NCBI GenBank assembly: GCA_963931925.1
Contig: OZ007569.1
Coordinates: forward strand, 73,398,118-73,462,117
Reading direction: 5' to 3'
Origin: Onchidella celtica
Taxonomy: Eukaryota; Mollusca; Gastropoda; Systellommatophora; Onchidiidae
DNA: 64,000 bases
The translations under genes were made by a program, and so were the position numbers. Below, one piece after another: positions 21,956 through 35,300 of the stretch. Positions within the stretch are counted from its first letter, which is position 1. The number at the start of each line of letters is the position of its first letter. The notes below the pieces were generated by a model. It saw only the letters and a list, made by a program, of their open reading frames with translations, was not told the origin of the DNA and ran no database searches.

Positions 21956-22577
21956 GGCCTAGATCTGGATCTATTCTATTTAGGTTCTAGATCTAGAATC
22001 AAGTTTTAAATCATTAGGCTTGCTCATGTTCAGCGTTGCACAACATTTCGCGAGTTCAGTGAAACAGGGCATTAGAGGCACTTTTTCATTTAGCAGAAGT
22101 TGTGTTGTCCATTTGTAACATCGCTAATGTCATCGCAGTTGTTTTGCCCACCCACGCGACTGTGCAGTATATTACTTCATGAAATATAACAGCTTGTTGC
22201 GTGTTCTGTTGGTACAGGGAGGAGAGGGGGAGGGGGCATTTTGCATGAGTCTGCAATTTTGAGTGGGCCTGGTACTGTGGTAGAGGCAGTTATTAATGGG
22301 GTGGAGAGGGGACCCCTTTGTAAAGACTATTGCTAGATCTACTGTAAGGAGAGTCTGGAGGGACCTTTTTACTGTTTTAGCCTACATATCCCAAAATGCT
22401 AATATGTATTTTAGAGAAGAATTGTAAAAGATTAAAACAAAAATACTTAATTAGCAGTTTGAAGTGGGGTCTACATTACCCAGCTGGCCTGGTCCTGTTT
22501 TGCACAGGCCTGCTCTGGTAAAATTGTGGAAACTGACGTAGAGTTGTGGTAAATAGTGTTTTATTTTTTCCTTACAG
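21956..22577. other. region upstream of copy B
   Basis: No gene is seen. An acceptor-like ttccttacag ends at 22577, so a 5' UTR exon of copy B may lie upstream. No TATA box or initiator was assigned. Confidence 0.4.
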
Positions 22578-22641
22578 TTTCTCCCTGTAGGAGATTTTGA
22601 CTTGTGTACCGGATGAGGCACTACAACAGGAGACTTAGATA

Positions 22642-23353
22642 ATGATGGAGGATGATCAGAGTTGCTGGCAGACCAAAAGCAAATGTGTAATTTGCTGGCA
22701 AAGTTTGGGCAGTAAGAAGCAGCTTCTGCATGGCGTGAAATGTTTGAAATTTGGCATTCGTGAAAAACTCAAGTTAATTCTTCATCCACATGACTTCAAG
22801 GCTTTGTACAATGAAGAAATCTTCCCAGAGCCCAGAATTTGTAATTTGTGTTTTGTCACCATCAGACAGACACCTCAAGGAATCAGCAAGCTGCAGGATC
22901 TTCTTGGAGATGCCATCAACCTACGCTTGTACAAACCAAACAGAAACAACTGGGATGCCAAAACTGAAGAGACGACTGTGAGTGCTGGGAAACTCTCTGA
23001 AGACGCCAAACGGAGGTCATCTTCAGCCAGTCAGAGTCAGCAAGATAATGGCAAACACAACACGCAAGCAGTTTCTACTGGCACTGAAAGTGGTCCTAAA
23101 AGTAAAATCCAGCAGAGGGTACAGGCTGAAAATTCCAGTAAGGTGGTAACAAATGCTCGTGCCGACAGAACTGAGAGTCTGTGCAGTACAACTGACCCAA
23201 GTGAATGTTGCCAGCAGGTTGGACAGTGGAATGATCAGAAAAGAAGACAGAGACAAGCAAAGGGCAAAGTACAAAAAGAGAAATTTGAAGTTCCAACAAA
23301 AGTAGTTTCGTCTGAACACAGTGATGACAGACAAGAGGAAGAAGAAAATGCAG
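22642..23353 (+). CDS. copy B exon 1 (start, CxxC pairs)
   Basis: The start codon is ATG 22642 (a second ATG follows at once); an in-frame TAG lies nearby upstream. C-V-I-C near residue 15 and C-N-L-C near residue 68 form a putative treble-clef zinc site. Donor gtttgt, phase 1. The exon may extend 5' to an acceptor at 22577 as UTR. Confidence 0.85.
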
Positions 23354-26300
23354 GTTTGTGACATTGCATGTTTATTCACCTGGTCGGGTATTATTTTCTG
23401 ATTTTCATTGCGACAGTTGATTGGTCAGTGCTGGGCAAGGAACAGGAACTCTTTTCACGTCATTCACACTTCACTTTGCCTGTGTCTGTCCTGTTTTTAA
23501 CTTACAACCCGAGCACTACTTGAATAGTCCACTGACCCGTTCAGTGACTTTACTCATGGGGAATCTTATCTGGGTCGCACTGACCTTGCCGATGAGCGAT
23601 GACCACACTACAGCTGTCCACATGGTTTGGTTTGTATTTGATCGATATGAAAACATTCGCTGCTATGCCTTATCACGCTTGATAAATGAATTAACCAGTG
23701 AAACCTTTGTCTCTAACCAATGACCTGACTTATGAAATCAAACTGACAGCTGTAATTTTCATGAGAACGAAGCATGATGACTAGCCATGCCCCCGAAGCC
23801 CTAAACAAATGGTTTCATCCAAATTGGCAGATACTAATGAACCAGTGTGGGCATTAGGGGCAAAGGTCATTTCAGAGCATGTTTCTGATTGGTTCTTAGA
23901 TACAGACAACTCTAGATGATGGTCAGCTTGTGAGAAAATGAGATAATATTGCAAATTTGTTGAGCAACAGTTTGCATGTCAATGTTACACCTTTTGATAG
24001 TGTGGGGAGAGCCTTTGAAAGCTGTCTTTGTGATTCCGACCAGTGGTTCACTGGTTAACATGTCCTTGTCACAATGCCTTTGATTTAGCAGAGATAAAGT
24101 GAGCAATAAGATGGTAGTTGTGTCTCAAAGAGGACAGTGACCTGATACGCGAAAATACAGTTTCCGTGCTTTACGGTCAGTTTGACCTTGCCTTATTGAT
24201 ACACACGTGCAGAGTGAACGCCTGGGAAGTCGATGTCGTATTTCGACACTTGCGCAGCATGATGGTTAATATGTTCTGCGTTTCAGCCTGTCATAGAGAT
24301 GCATTTCTGACCAGGGTCAGGGATAATTCCCTATAATTGGAGGGAAAAGGTCATAACTGGTTTCTAATTGATGCATTTATTCAGTTATGGACATTTTCGT
24401 TGATTACAAAATACTTAGCTTGTCCTGGAGGAAATAGCAGGACTGAGAGAGATGGAGATGTAGACTTCAGAAAAAACTGATGATGTTGTAGATCCTAATC
24501 AAATTTCAGTCTCAGACATTTTCTGTTCTTGTTTAGATTTTTGTTTTGCATTTTGAAATTTCTTAATCAGCGGCAACTGCTTCAGTTTCCTGGATTTTTA
24601 TATTTGTTTAGATCCAAGATCTGGAGCATCAGAAATGCCGGTGACAAGAAGAGGGAGAAGGTGGAGGTCACAGCAGGCAACTGATGAAGCAACAGTGGGT
24701 ACAGTTGGAGAGGATGATGTGGGATCACTGGACACTGCTGACCCCTCCTCTGGACTCAGGATCATATCACCAACCTCCCGCCAAGATAAAGGACAGAGAG
24801 AAATGAGAGAGAAAACAAATTCTAAGTCTTCAGGTAGAAAAATACACCAGCAGTCAAAATCTTGTAGGTCAACTTTGACGAGAAATGTTGGTAAAAATGA
24901 CAGATCTGAGCAAGAGGTGACATCTAGTGGTCCAGGATCCACTGGCAGGTTCCGGACACGTCAAATGACCAGGAATCAGACCCGGAAATGTGAAGATAAG
25001 GATGTCCATCAGACTAATACTGTAAATACAAACATCACTTTAGCTCATAGTCGCAAACGCACGGCGTCACAGAGATCAAATTCACTACCTGCAAAAAGAT
25101 TAAAAAGATCAGGTGAAAGATGTGAGAAAGCTGACAGTCAGAGGACACTGAGAGTAAACAGTGATAAGATCAGCGAGGAATCAAAGCAGCAGCATCAGAA
25201 TTCAACAGGCAGCAGTAAAATCAAAGTAGGGAAGACTTGGCTGCACACTGACATTCCCGCAGGTCTCAGTGACAGTTCTCAGACAAAACTGAAGGATTTG
25301 ATCCAGCAAGTAAGGAACATCTGATTTGCCTAATTTATTACAGTTATCCATGGGGGGAGGGCAGACTTGGTTTAACCCTGATTTTCTTGATTTCTCATCT
25401 AAGTCTGAAAATTCTGTACAGAAATCCTAAAAGGAAAATATGATCTTTATGAACAGCAGCTCTACAGAGTGCTGATGGATTTCAACTTGAGGGCAAATAT
25501 TTTGTGTGTTTGTTAGGATGGCTTTCAGTATCAGTAATGCCAACTAAATAACCAATTCAGGAAAGGACTCCTCTAGAGGCACATACGCCCATGTCCTACA
25601 AAGATAAAAAATGAAGCCATCAGTTAGTTATGATTTGTACAGACAGAAGAACACAAAAACACAAAATGCTTTATAGGTAATGTACACTGTATATGTCTAC
25701 ATGTATTTGGTATAATGTATTTATTGTCGTCACTGTCTTGCACCTTATAAGACTGGCTGTTATCAAACCTGGCAGGGATTTCTCTTTTTGGTTTTTTTTT
25801 TAGTTAAAAAAAAATCATTTATCCTGTCCCTCTTCATGCCCTAAATGCAGGACTGTCCTGTAAAGTAAGGGATAGTTAGCAGGTCTGATAATGTGGTTGT
25901 CAATACTAAAATATGATATGGTGGTGTGTAAATTGCTGTTAGAGATGAGGTTGTTTGAAGAAATGTTTTGCTGAAGGTGCAGTTGACCACCAGTGACTAG
26001 TCGATACTTGTTCTAATGTCTGGTTTGCAGGCCAGCAGTTACCTGAGCTCGAGGCCAGAATGTATCACCTCTACTATCATGATCAAATGTAGAGAGAAAG
26101 GCTGTCAACATTCATACCCTTTGTGGACTCAGTTGGCAACTCACCTCAAGTATTATCATTATGGTAAGTAAGCATGTCAGAACACTGATGTGGCTTTGTC
26201 CTTCTTAACATACAATGTATCTCCCAAAATCAGTCAATAGTGAGAGTGCACTGTTCTGCATACAGTGGGGAAAAACATGTAGCAGTGGAGAGGTTAAAGT

Positions 26301-29300
26301 GGATTCAAATTTATGTCAAGATTTAAATGTTCACATTTGCCCAATCTCAACATTTCTGTGGCACTTTTGTCATGGAACATTTTTGTCTTTCATTTTGTTT
26401 CCCATGCTTGAAACATCTATTATTATAAAAGTGAACTTTGGAGGCTATGTTAGCCTACTCCTCCGTTAATACTTAGCCCACACGCTTCAAATTTTACAGA
26501 CGTCAACAGTATCAACATACCCAGGTTTTCGTCATATAAAGCATACGAAAACTCCTGTCCCCGAATTTATCAAAACAGATTTTTTTCGGTCATTCTATTT
26601 TAATTCACCATTTTGAGTGAACTGGAAGAATGATACCATTGTCAATGAACCGGAAGAGCGATCTGAGGATGAACCTGTAAGCAGCTAAAACTTGGCAACT
26701 ACGCCATGAAAAATTGGGAAACTTGGTGTACTGCATCAATTTTTGACGTAGAGTTACGTGGACACATTCATTTTGAACAAAAAATGAGTCTTTACTATTA
26801 TTTATATTAACATTTTTTGAGCCGCAAAAACAGAGAGGCTTTTTCACAGGATAGAACCGAAATTACGTCCTTGACCTCTCTTTTCACATTGGTGGTCGAA
26901 AATCAACGTAATCACATCTGTGTATTTCTGCGTAAGTTCTATTAGTCATTGCATCGAATCCAAAATGCTGCTTTTAATGTAGCCAAGATCTAGATATACG
27001 GTTGGGCTTCCTACAAAGAACCTGCAAAGATTTACCTTTGCTCGGGTCTGCTTGATATTTATAATTGTCAGACCTGAAGTGTACACAAGAAACCTGCAAG
27101 TTTTAAAGATTGGGCTTTGTCAGTAAACTGTAAAGCTGCTGTTTCTTCCATATGTTATGAATCTGCCTGCCCTCATATTGTCACGAGTGGAGTGAGCGAG
27201 ATTCAAGGATTACGGGGGCATGGAAGTGTAGGACTGACTCACGGGATAGGGAGGCTGCTCACCTGTATTGACTTCTGTTAGTTGACGTAAAGCGTGCATG
27301 TTGTGAGTGAAGTTGAGGCGTAGTAGAGGCAAAATCTGAATAGTCAGATCACTGCAAGTTAAGAGGTCCCAGGGGACAGACGTGAGATCAGAGGCAGTTG
27401 GGAGATTGTGATGTGTTTTCCAGTGATGACTGGTAGGTTGAACTATGATTTATAATTATGATGATTGATGTATTATATTCGCCTATGACCATGATGTAAA
27501 TAAGTATATGTGAGGAATGTGGAAGTCAGTGATTACTGTGTATAGAAATGTGCGCCATGAGCGATAGATGTAAGTTAGGTTCATGGATTCGTAGCGAGAG
27601 TGAGTGCTGTGTGGTACGGTGGAGGTGTGTTACCGTAAGATGTGTGGTGAGTGAAAGGTGGACTATTGTGTGTACCTTCATGGTTTGTAATGAGGGGTGA
27701 AGTGGTTAGAAATGGTATGGTATTATACCAATGTAATGTTCTTCTTGTAGGTGCCGGGGTCGGGCAGAGACGCCACCCGCGGTAAGCGAACTAGCACAGG
27801 GGATAGGCCAGCATAGGGCCGAAGGCTACGCATAGGCCAGTGGAGTGAAGCTGTCGAGCAGGACAGGAGGGGCGCATGAGTCGTGGCAGTCTGGCCACAG
27901 ACAGGGATGTGTATATAATTGTTAATGTGCTCTTAAGATGTACTACATGTGATAGTGATATACGACTGTGCTATTGTGATATTAATGTGAATTGAACTAT
28001 TAACGTGTTATTGCCATGTTGAGGAGCTCTTGGAATGCTCAGGTGTTATTGCCATAGGAATGTGTTATTAAGACATTGAGTGGAGAGGCTGAAGCCGACG
28101 TGTATTTAAAAGTAACTACCGGGTTGTGGACCCGAGGAAGAGTGCTTGAGGGAAAGAAGGCCGTTGGACAGCAGTTGATTAGAATAATATAATGTATGTA
28201 ATTGCACTGTTATCTTTATCTTTATGTTTAATAAATGTGTGAGTCTGATGGGTTGTTCTGTTAAGTGTTATACGTGTTCGTTCGTGATTGTTGTCCTGTT
28301 ATAATTATTACATCTCCCAGTCTGGGATTTGTGACACATATAACCCATTTATTTATAGTGAAGCAGAAATTATTTGTCCCATATATCAGTGTTCTTGGAC
28401 AAACCACCCAATTTCAGAATTCTGCAGTTTTTTCCTTGTGTTTTTTTTGTGGAAACAAAGGAGGACTTCACTCTAAGTCAAGTGCAAAGATAATCAAACC
28501 AAAGAACAAAATCTATATGATATAGATAAAAAAACAACTTGTCAATTTTCCTGACTATAAAGATAGTCAGGAAAATTGACAGCCATATCTGCTTCTATAC
28601 TAACCAGACCTTTTGTGCAGGTTTTTTCTGGTCTGAAGTGGTGCTTTTTGAACATTTCATTGATATACTTGGTTGGGAAGAATTTTTTGTTAACTTTGTT
28701 TGATTCACAATTTTCAAGACGAGGGTTCACTGCTGGATCTGATATTGGCCTTCACCTGCACTAAAACTGCCTCTTTGGCCAAGGTTTCAATTCCATGTAC
28801 ACCCGTAACAGAAACACTGTGTATAGCTGACTATTATGCATGGGGAGGCTGTGTATTCAACATGCACAGTGTCCTGTTTCACATGAGACCTGTAGCAAGG
28901 CTGCAAATTCTGACTTTTATTTTGGATTCCTTTCAGTCTGACATACTGCTTTTTGTCTGTTACATTTCGTGGAGTGGGACAGATACCAAGAGAAATATAA
29001 AAGAATACACCATAAGCCAACTCTTTCTACATTTAATCAGTTCTTACTTTCTTCTGTGAAATTGATCTCCTTAGACTTAAGTGGTTGTTCCTGAGACCAT
29101 TTTCATATGTCCTGCTGTATCATTGATGGCCTTTGATGTTTTAACTGGTTTTGTCTGGACTCTGAAATTGTGGTATAATTATTTTATCCATGATGTGATG
29201 CTGTTTACAGATGGAGCTGTCATGGCTGGAGACCATTTCTTGAAGACAATGTCCATCCTGGCAAGTGAGACAGCAGTTGTTGAAGGTCAGCTAGTCATAT

Positions 29301-32300
29301 GTCTGATCTCATTAATGCTGTATGCCTGATCTGATGTAGGTGGCCACTGTGAGATAACAATTTTGATCTTCGGATCGTTAGGTCATGTTCATAAGCTAGT
29401 AAAAAAAAGTGGACTTTGTAAACTTGGCCTGAGTAAATGGAATCAAAATTTATAGCAAGATACTGCAGTGTTGGCAGTGGCATAGTCTCTTTTAATGAGT
29501 GGAAGAAAATACGACAGGGGAAACCAGGCATAAATTATAACTTAATATTACACTAACCATTGTCCTTCTTTGAGTTCCACCATCAAGTCATAGTCTTCAC
29601 TAATCTGTTCAAATGTAACATCCTTTCATTACACTAATATCAAAAACAAAAAGTAAGAGCATCACTGCATTAGACCAATATTCACCAATCCAGCAGATTT
29701 GAAAAGCAAGAGCGAAAGGGACCACAGCACATATTTCTGCTTCTGTGCAATGTCATGTATTGTTTCCTCAAAACTGATATTGTACGGGTACATGTAAAAT
29801 GTATTTATTGGAAATAAGCAAATTCGATGTGTAATTTTAATATAACAGATGTTGTATGTTTTATCTTATGAATGTTGTATGTCAGATTTCATGGCTACGA
29901 AATGTTTTATTTCCTTATATATTTCATGTCTGATATGATGGATGTTGTATGTCTGATGATGACACGTGTATTAAAGGGGATGAATCCATTTCAGCTGAAT
30001 TCCCACACAAATGCTCATATGAAGGTTGCAGCCTGGTTTTCACAAGTGCTGACAGTTGTGAGGTAAATATCATTGACATAGTGTACATGTGTACCAGAAT
30101 GAATGCATAAATTATATATTTGTGCATAGTGCAAGTAGTAATGTTAGTGGTAGTAAATTATTTAATAGGTTGGTATTGTGAGTAACAAACAGAAAAAAAT
30201 GGGTTTGTAAATGTTGTGGATGCTTGATTGAGTCAGTATATATGTGTTGTATGACAATATGTTACGTACAGAATGGTAGATTTTTGTACAGTTGTTGTTG
30301 TTCACATTTGACCTGTTGTCTTTATAAGGGGCTTGTGAAATCTCCTTTATGTTATACATGTCATTTATCACAGGAGCATTGTATAGTGTACTCTTCAGAC
30401 TAGTAGGATCATCGTACAGTGTATGCTTGAGACAGTAGGATCATTGTATAGTGGGCGCTTCAGACAGTATGATCATTATATAGTGTGCATACCAGTTATT
30501 AAGATCATTACGTGATGTACATGCCAGACAGTAGGATAATTGTTTAATGTATACAACCAACTGTGGAATCAGTGTATAATGTACACATCAAACCATCAGA
30601 GCATTATTCAGAGAACACATCTGACTGGATCATTGTATGTTGTACACATCAGACAGTAGGCTCATTGTAATAGTGTACACATCTGACGGTAGGATCACTG
30701 TATATTGCACACATCTGACAGTATTAATAATTATCATTATATAGTGTACACATCAGACAGTAGAAGTAAGAATCATTGTATGGTGTACACATCAGACAGT
30801 ATGATCATTGTACAGTGCAGGCATCAGACAGCAGGATTATTGTATATTGTACACATCAGACAGTTGGATTGTTGTCTCCCACAGCATCACCAGTCTACCC
30901 ACCAAGGTGCCATGACACACATCTGTAGCTATCCAGACTGTGGACGAGGGTTCCGATTACCAACCACTCTTCAGATCCACTTCCGCACACACACAGGGGT
31001 GCGTCCATTTGCCTGTCCAGTCAAAGATTGCAAAAAATGTTTCAAACATCGTAGCGACCTAACCATGCACCAGCGGAGACACACAGGTAAGCCATGCCCT
31101 GTGGGACTTAACAGATTAGGAGAATGTAAGCAAAATGAGTCAGATTTCCCACATACTTGGGGTTAAAAACTGGACAAACATTTAAAATTTTTCTTTCTTG
31201 GCATAAAATTATTTCTTAGGAATGATAGGCTGTAAGTAGCAGAGCATCAAGACTGGCTGATATTTCATATGTCATAAAACTGGTGTCAGTCAATATACTA
31301 AAGACTTTTTACAACCACAATCGTGACAATGCCAAACACAACCTGTGATTGATGTACATACCAAACACACTGTTACAGTGGCCAGTCATCATACTGAAAA
31401 TATATTACTGTAGTCAGCCAATAAGCCAAACATTGTATAAACAATGATTACTTAACAGTTGAACATCATGTAAGAAGTCGTACAGCGTACCAAGCATTTT
31501 ATCACCAGTAGTCAGTCAACAAACAATAACATAACCAGTCGACAGTTAATTCAACAAATATTAATATGACCAGTGGTCAGCCAATTCAACAAATATGATT
31601 GTATCCAGCGGTCAGTCAACAAACATTAATATAACCAGTAGTCAGTCAGTTCAACAAACAGTAATATAATCCACGGTCAGTTAATTCAACAAACATTAAT
31701 ATAACCAGTGATCTGTCAATTCAACAAACAGTAATATAATTCGTGGTCGGTCAATTCAAGAAACATTAATATAACCAGTGGTCAGTCAGTTCAACCAACT
31801 GTAATATAATTCATGGTCGGTCAATTCAACAAACATTAATATAACCAGCGGGCGGTAATTTCAACAAGTATTAGCTTCTTTGTTGTCACTTTGACCACTA
31901 AATTCTCTGACCATTTGTCTAGGTGAGAAACCCCACAAATGTCCAGTGGCTGGATGTGAGAGGAGATTTACCACCAGCACAGAACTGACCGACCACACAG
32001 AGGCCCAGCATGGTCAGTCAGACACCAGTACTTGTATATGTGATATCTGTGACAAACAGCTGACCACCAGGAGAGCTCTCTACAACCACAAGCGGAAAAT
32101 TCACTCTGGTCAGTACACTTGACTAGAACCAAAATATCTTATTATAAACAAAAATAGTGGCAGGAGTGATTCATTCTGGTACAATTTTGGCCTTTATTTT
32201 GCTTGACGCTACAGCCTAAATAGCAGTTTCAAAAACTATAAAGTTAAATTTCTTAAGTGTTAACTAATTCAGCCCAATCGCTTTTGTATAGACCAATTGT

Positions 32301-35300
32301 GTTGATTCAAGTTTCAGGTATTTTTAAATAAAAAGTTGTAAAAATGTCAAATACAATGATCTTTTTTGGGGGCTCCCTGTAGTAAGCCTACCGCACCGGA
32401 AACAATGTGTTTCTACGCGTTCAGTTCAGTGCGCACAATTTCCCTACCAGAAATGAGTACGTAGTGCTATGGTGCGCATGAAATCTGAAGTAAGAGTGTA
32501 GAATAAGGGAAGCTTTCTACATTAAAAAGAGAGAGAGATAGAATGGTGGGTTTACAGATTTACCCCGGATAATACCGGGAACTTTATCTAGTTATTTAAA
32601 AGAAACACAGAAAATCTCTGGGGTTACAGCAAAGCTTGTGATGCAAAGTCAAGAGGTGGCGGAAAGAAAAGTTTTATGTTGCAAAGCCTCACATAAGAAA
32701 TATATGGCCTTTAGCGTCTTTACAGACGGTCTTAGCAGCTAGAATATTCACTTTCACTTTGACTGACAGCTTCTCTCGTGGCTTATTCTACCAATGTTTG
32801 ACCCGAGAGTGCGATGGCAGTGATTGCAGGTCAGTCTTTTGGGTTCACTTTGGCGAGTGTTTTCATTCCGCCTCTGTCGTTTTGTCAGGTATGTTTCTTT
32901 TGCCTTGAAGTCTATTGCGAGCGTGCCACTGCGCAATTTTTGTCTCCATCTGCTTCGATCATTTGCAAGGTTCTCCCATTCATTGGGGTCGATGTTGAAT
33001 GCTTTCATCGTGACCTTGCAAGTGTCTTTGAATCGCAGATGTGGCCTACCTCTGGGTCGGTTGCCAGTAGCAAGTTCCCCGTAGAGAATTTGTCTGGGGA
33101 TGCGATCATTTTCCATACGGTGGAGATGTCCAAGCCACCGCAGTCTTTTTTTGCCTAGGAGAGCCTGAGTTGATGGAATGTTGGCTCGGCTCAGAACTTC
33201 GATATTTGAGATCCTGTCTTGCCACTTGATCTTGAGAATTTTGCGTAGGCAGCGCAGGTGGAAGGAGTTGAGGGATCTTTCATGTTTGGAGTAGGTGGTC
33301 CATGTCTCTGAGCCATACAGCAGGGTGCTTAGGACGCAAGTTTGGTACACGAGTACCTTTGTTTTGATGGTCAGCTTGCTATTGTTCCACACCCTTTTTG
33401 AGAGTTTGCCAAAAGCTGTGGCCGCCTTTCCTATTCTGGCATTTATTTCAGTTGTTATGTCTGTGCTACCACTGATGGTTGAGCCTAGGTAGCAGAATTT
33501 TCCCACTTGCTCCAGAGGAGAGCCATTCAGCATGATTGGGTTGGGGTTTCTCAAGCCTTGTGTCAAAACTACAGTTTTTGAGACACTGATCCTTAGCATG
33601 AATTTGTCACAGGCTTTGGCAAAGCTATTGATGAGAGCCTGGAGCGTGGTTTCATCGTGGGCCACGATTGCAGCATCATCTGCGAAGAGGAGCTCTTGTA
33701 ACATAATATGCTCTGTACGAGATTTTGCTTTTAGTCTGGCAACATTAAAAATGGAGCCGTCCACTCTGGTGTTAATAAGTACTCCACCTGAACATTGACC
33801 AAAGGCATTCTTGAGTAGGGCTGCAAAATATATACCAAATAAGGTAGGAGCAAGAACACATCCCTGCTTCACACCGCTGTTTACAGCAAATGAATTGGAT
33901 GTGCAGCCTTCAAAGTTGACACATGCCCTCATGTCAGTGTGGAAGGATGCAATAAGTTTTAGCAATGTTGGTGGACAGCCTATGGATTTAAGGACTGCAT
34001 ACAGGCCAGATCGGCTTACGGTGTCGAAAGCCTTTGTTAGGTCCACAAAGCATGTTATAAGCGGCCTGTTTTGTTCTTTACATTTTTCTTGGATTTGCCG
34101 AAGTGCAAATATCATGTCAATAGTTGATCGTTTGCTTCGAAAGCCACATTGTGTTTCTGGTAAGACTTTTTCCGCCAGTTGTTGAAGGCGGCAGAGGATG
34201 ACGCGAGCAAAAGCCTTTCCAGTAATGCTGAGGAGGGATATGCCTCGATAGTTGTTGCAGTCGCCTTTGTCTCCTTTGTTCTTGTAAAGTGTGACAATTT
34301 TGGCGTCTCTCATATCATGTGGTATCACGCCTTCTTTCCAACACTGCAGTAACAGATTATACAGGTGTGGTAATAGTGGGCCTTTTAGGTCTTTTAATAC
34401 CTCTGCAGGAATGTTGTCACTTCCTGTGGCTTTTCCAGCAGACAGGTGGTCGATTGCATTGGAAAGCTCGACTAAGGAAGGTTCAGCGTCAAGTTCGGCC
34501 ATTATTGGCAGTTTTTGGAGGTGTTCCTCAAAATCTGGTGGAATATTTTTCTCAGTTGAATACAACAGAGAGTAATGCTCTACCCACCTATTCAGTTGTT
34601 CATTTTTATCTGTGATGGGTTCACCATTTACAGACTTAAGTGGGGCGCTTTTGGTGATGATTGGCCCAAGAGCTACTTTCATCTGACTAAAGGCGGTTTT
34701 CATATCTCCCTTTTCATTTGCCTCTTGTATGCTGTTACACAAGTCTGTCCAGTATTTGTTGGCGCAACGTCTTACCTCCAGCTGAAGTTTAGCTTTTGCA
34801 TTTTTCAAACAAGTTTTTGTACTCTGATTGCAATTTTTGTTATACTCATTGAAAGCAGATTTCTTTTGCTCAATGAGAGGTAGGAGAATTTCGCTGTTCT
34901 GGGCTACCCAGTCGTTGTTTGAAACTTTATGCTGTCCAAAAGACTTGATGGCACAGTCATGAATTTTTGAACTGAGAGTGTTCCATGTTTCATCTACCGA
35001 GTCACATTGGGTGACATTATCCATGCTTTCAGCAAATAACTTTTCAAATGACTTTCTATTTGATTCATCTCTGATTGCTGTTACATTGATCTTAGGGATT
35101 GAAGGGGCTTTTGATCTGTATATTTTCTTGGCCGAAATTTTGATTTTGCTGACTACCAGTGCATGGTCGGTGTCACAGTCAGCACTGTGGAGGGAACGAG
35201 TTATTTTTATACAGCCCAAACTCTTCCTCCTTGAGAGAATAAGATCTAATTGATGCCAATGGCCAGACCTGGGATGGCGCCATGATGTTCTTTGGCATCT

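Noticed and set aside
27179-28312. Solo LTR
   Set aside because: TG...CA ends and a polyadenylation-like signal are present, but flanking bases do not form a target duplication and no second copy is seen.
28265-29329. Cluster of short ORFs as a host gene or transposase
   Set aside because: No conserved motif on either strand; likely chance open frames in an intron.
30380-31865. CRISPR-like arrays
   Set aside because: Repeats are imperfect without conserved repeat/unique spacer alternation, and the genome is eukaryotic; these are minisatellites.
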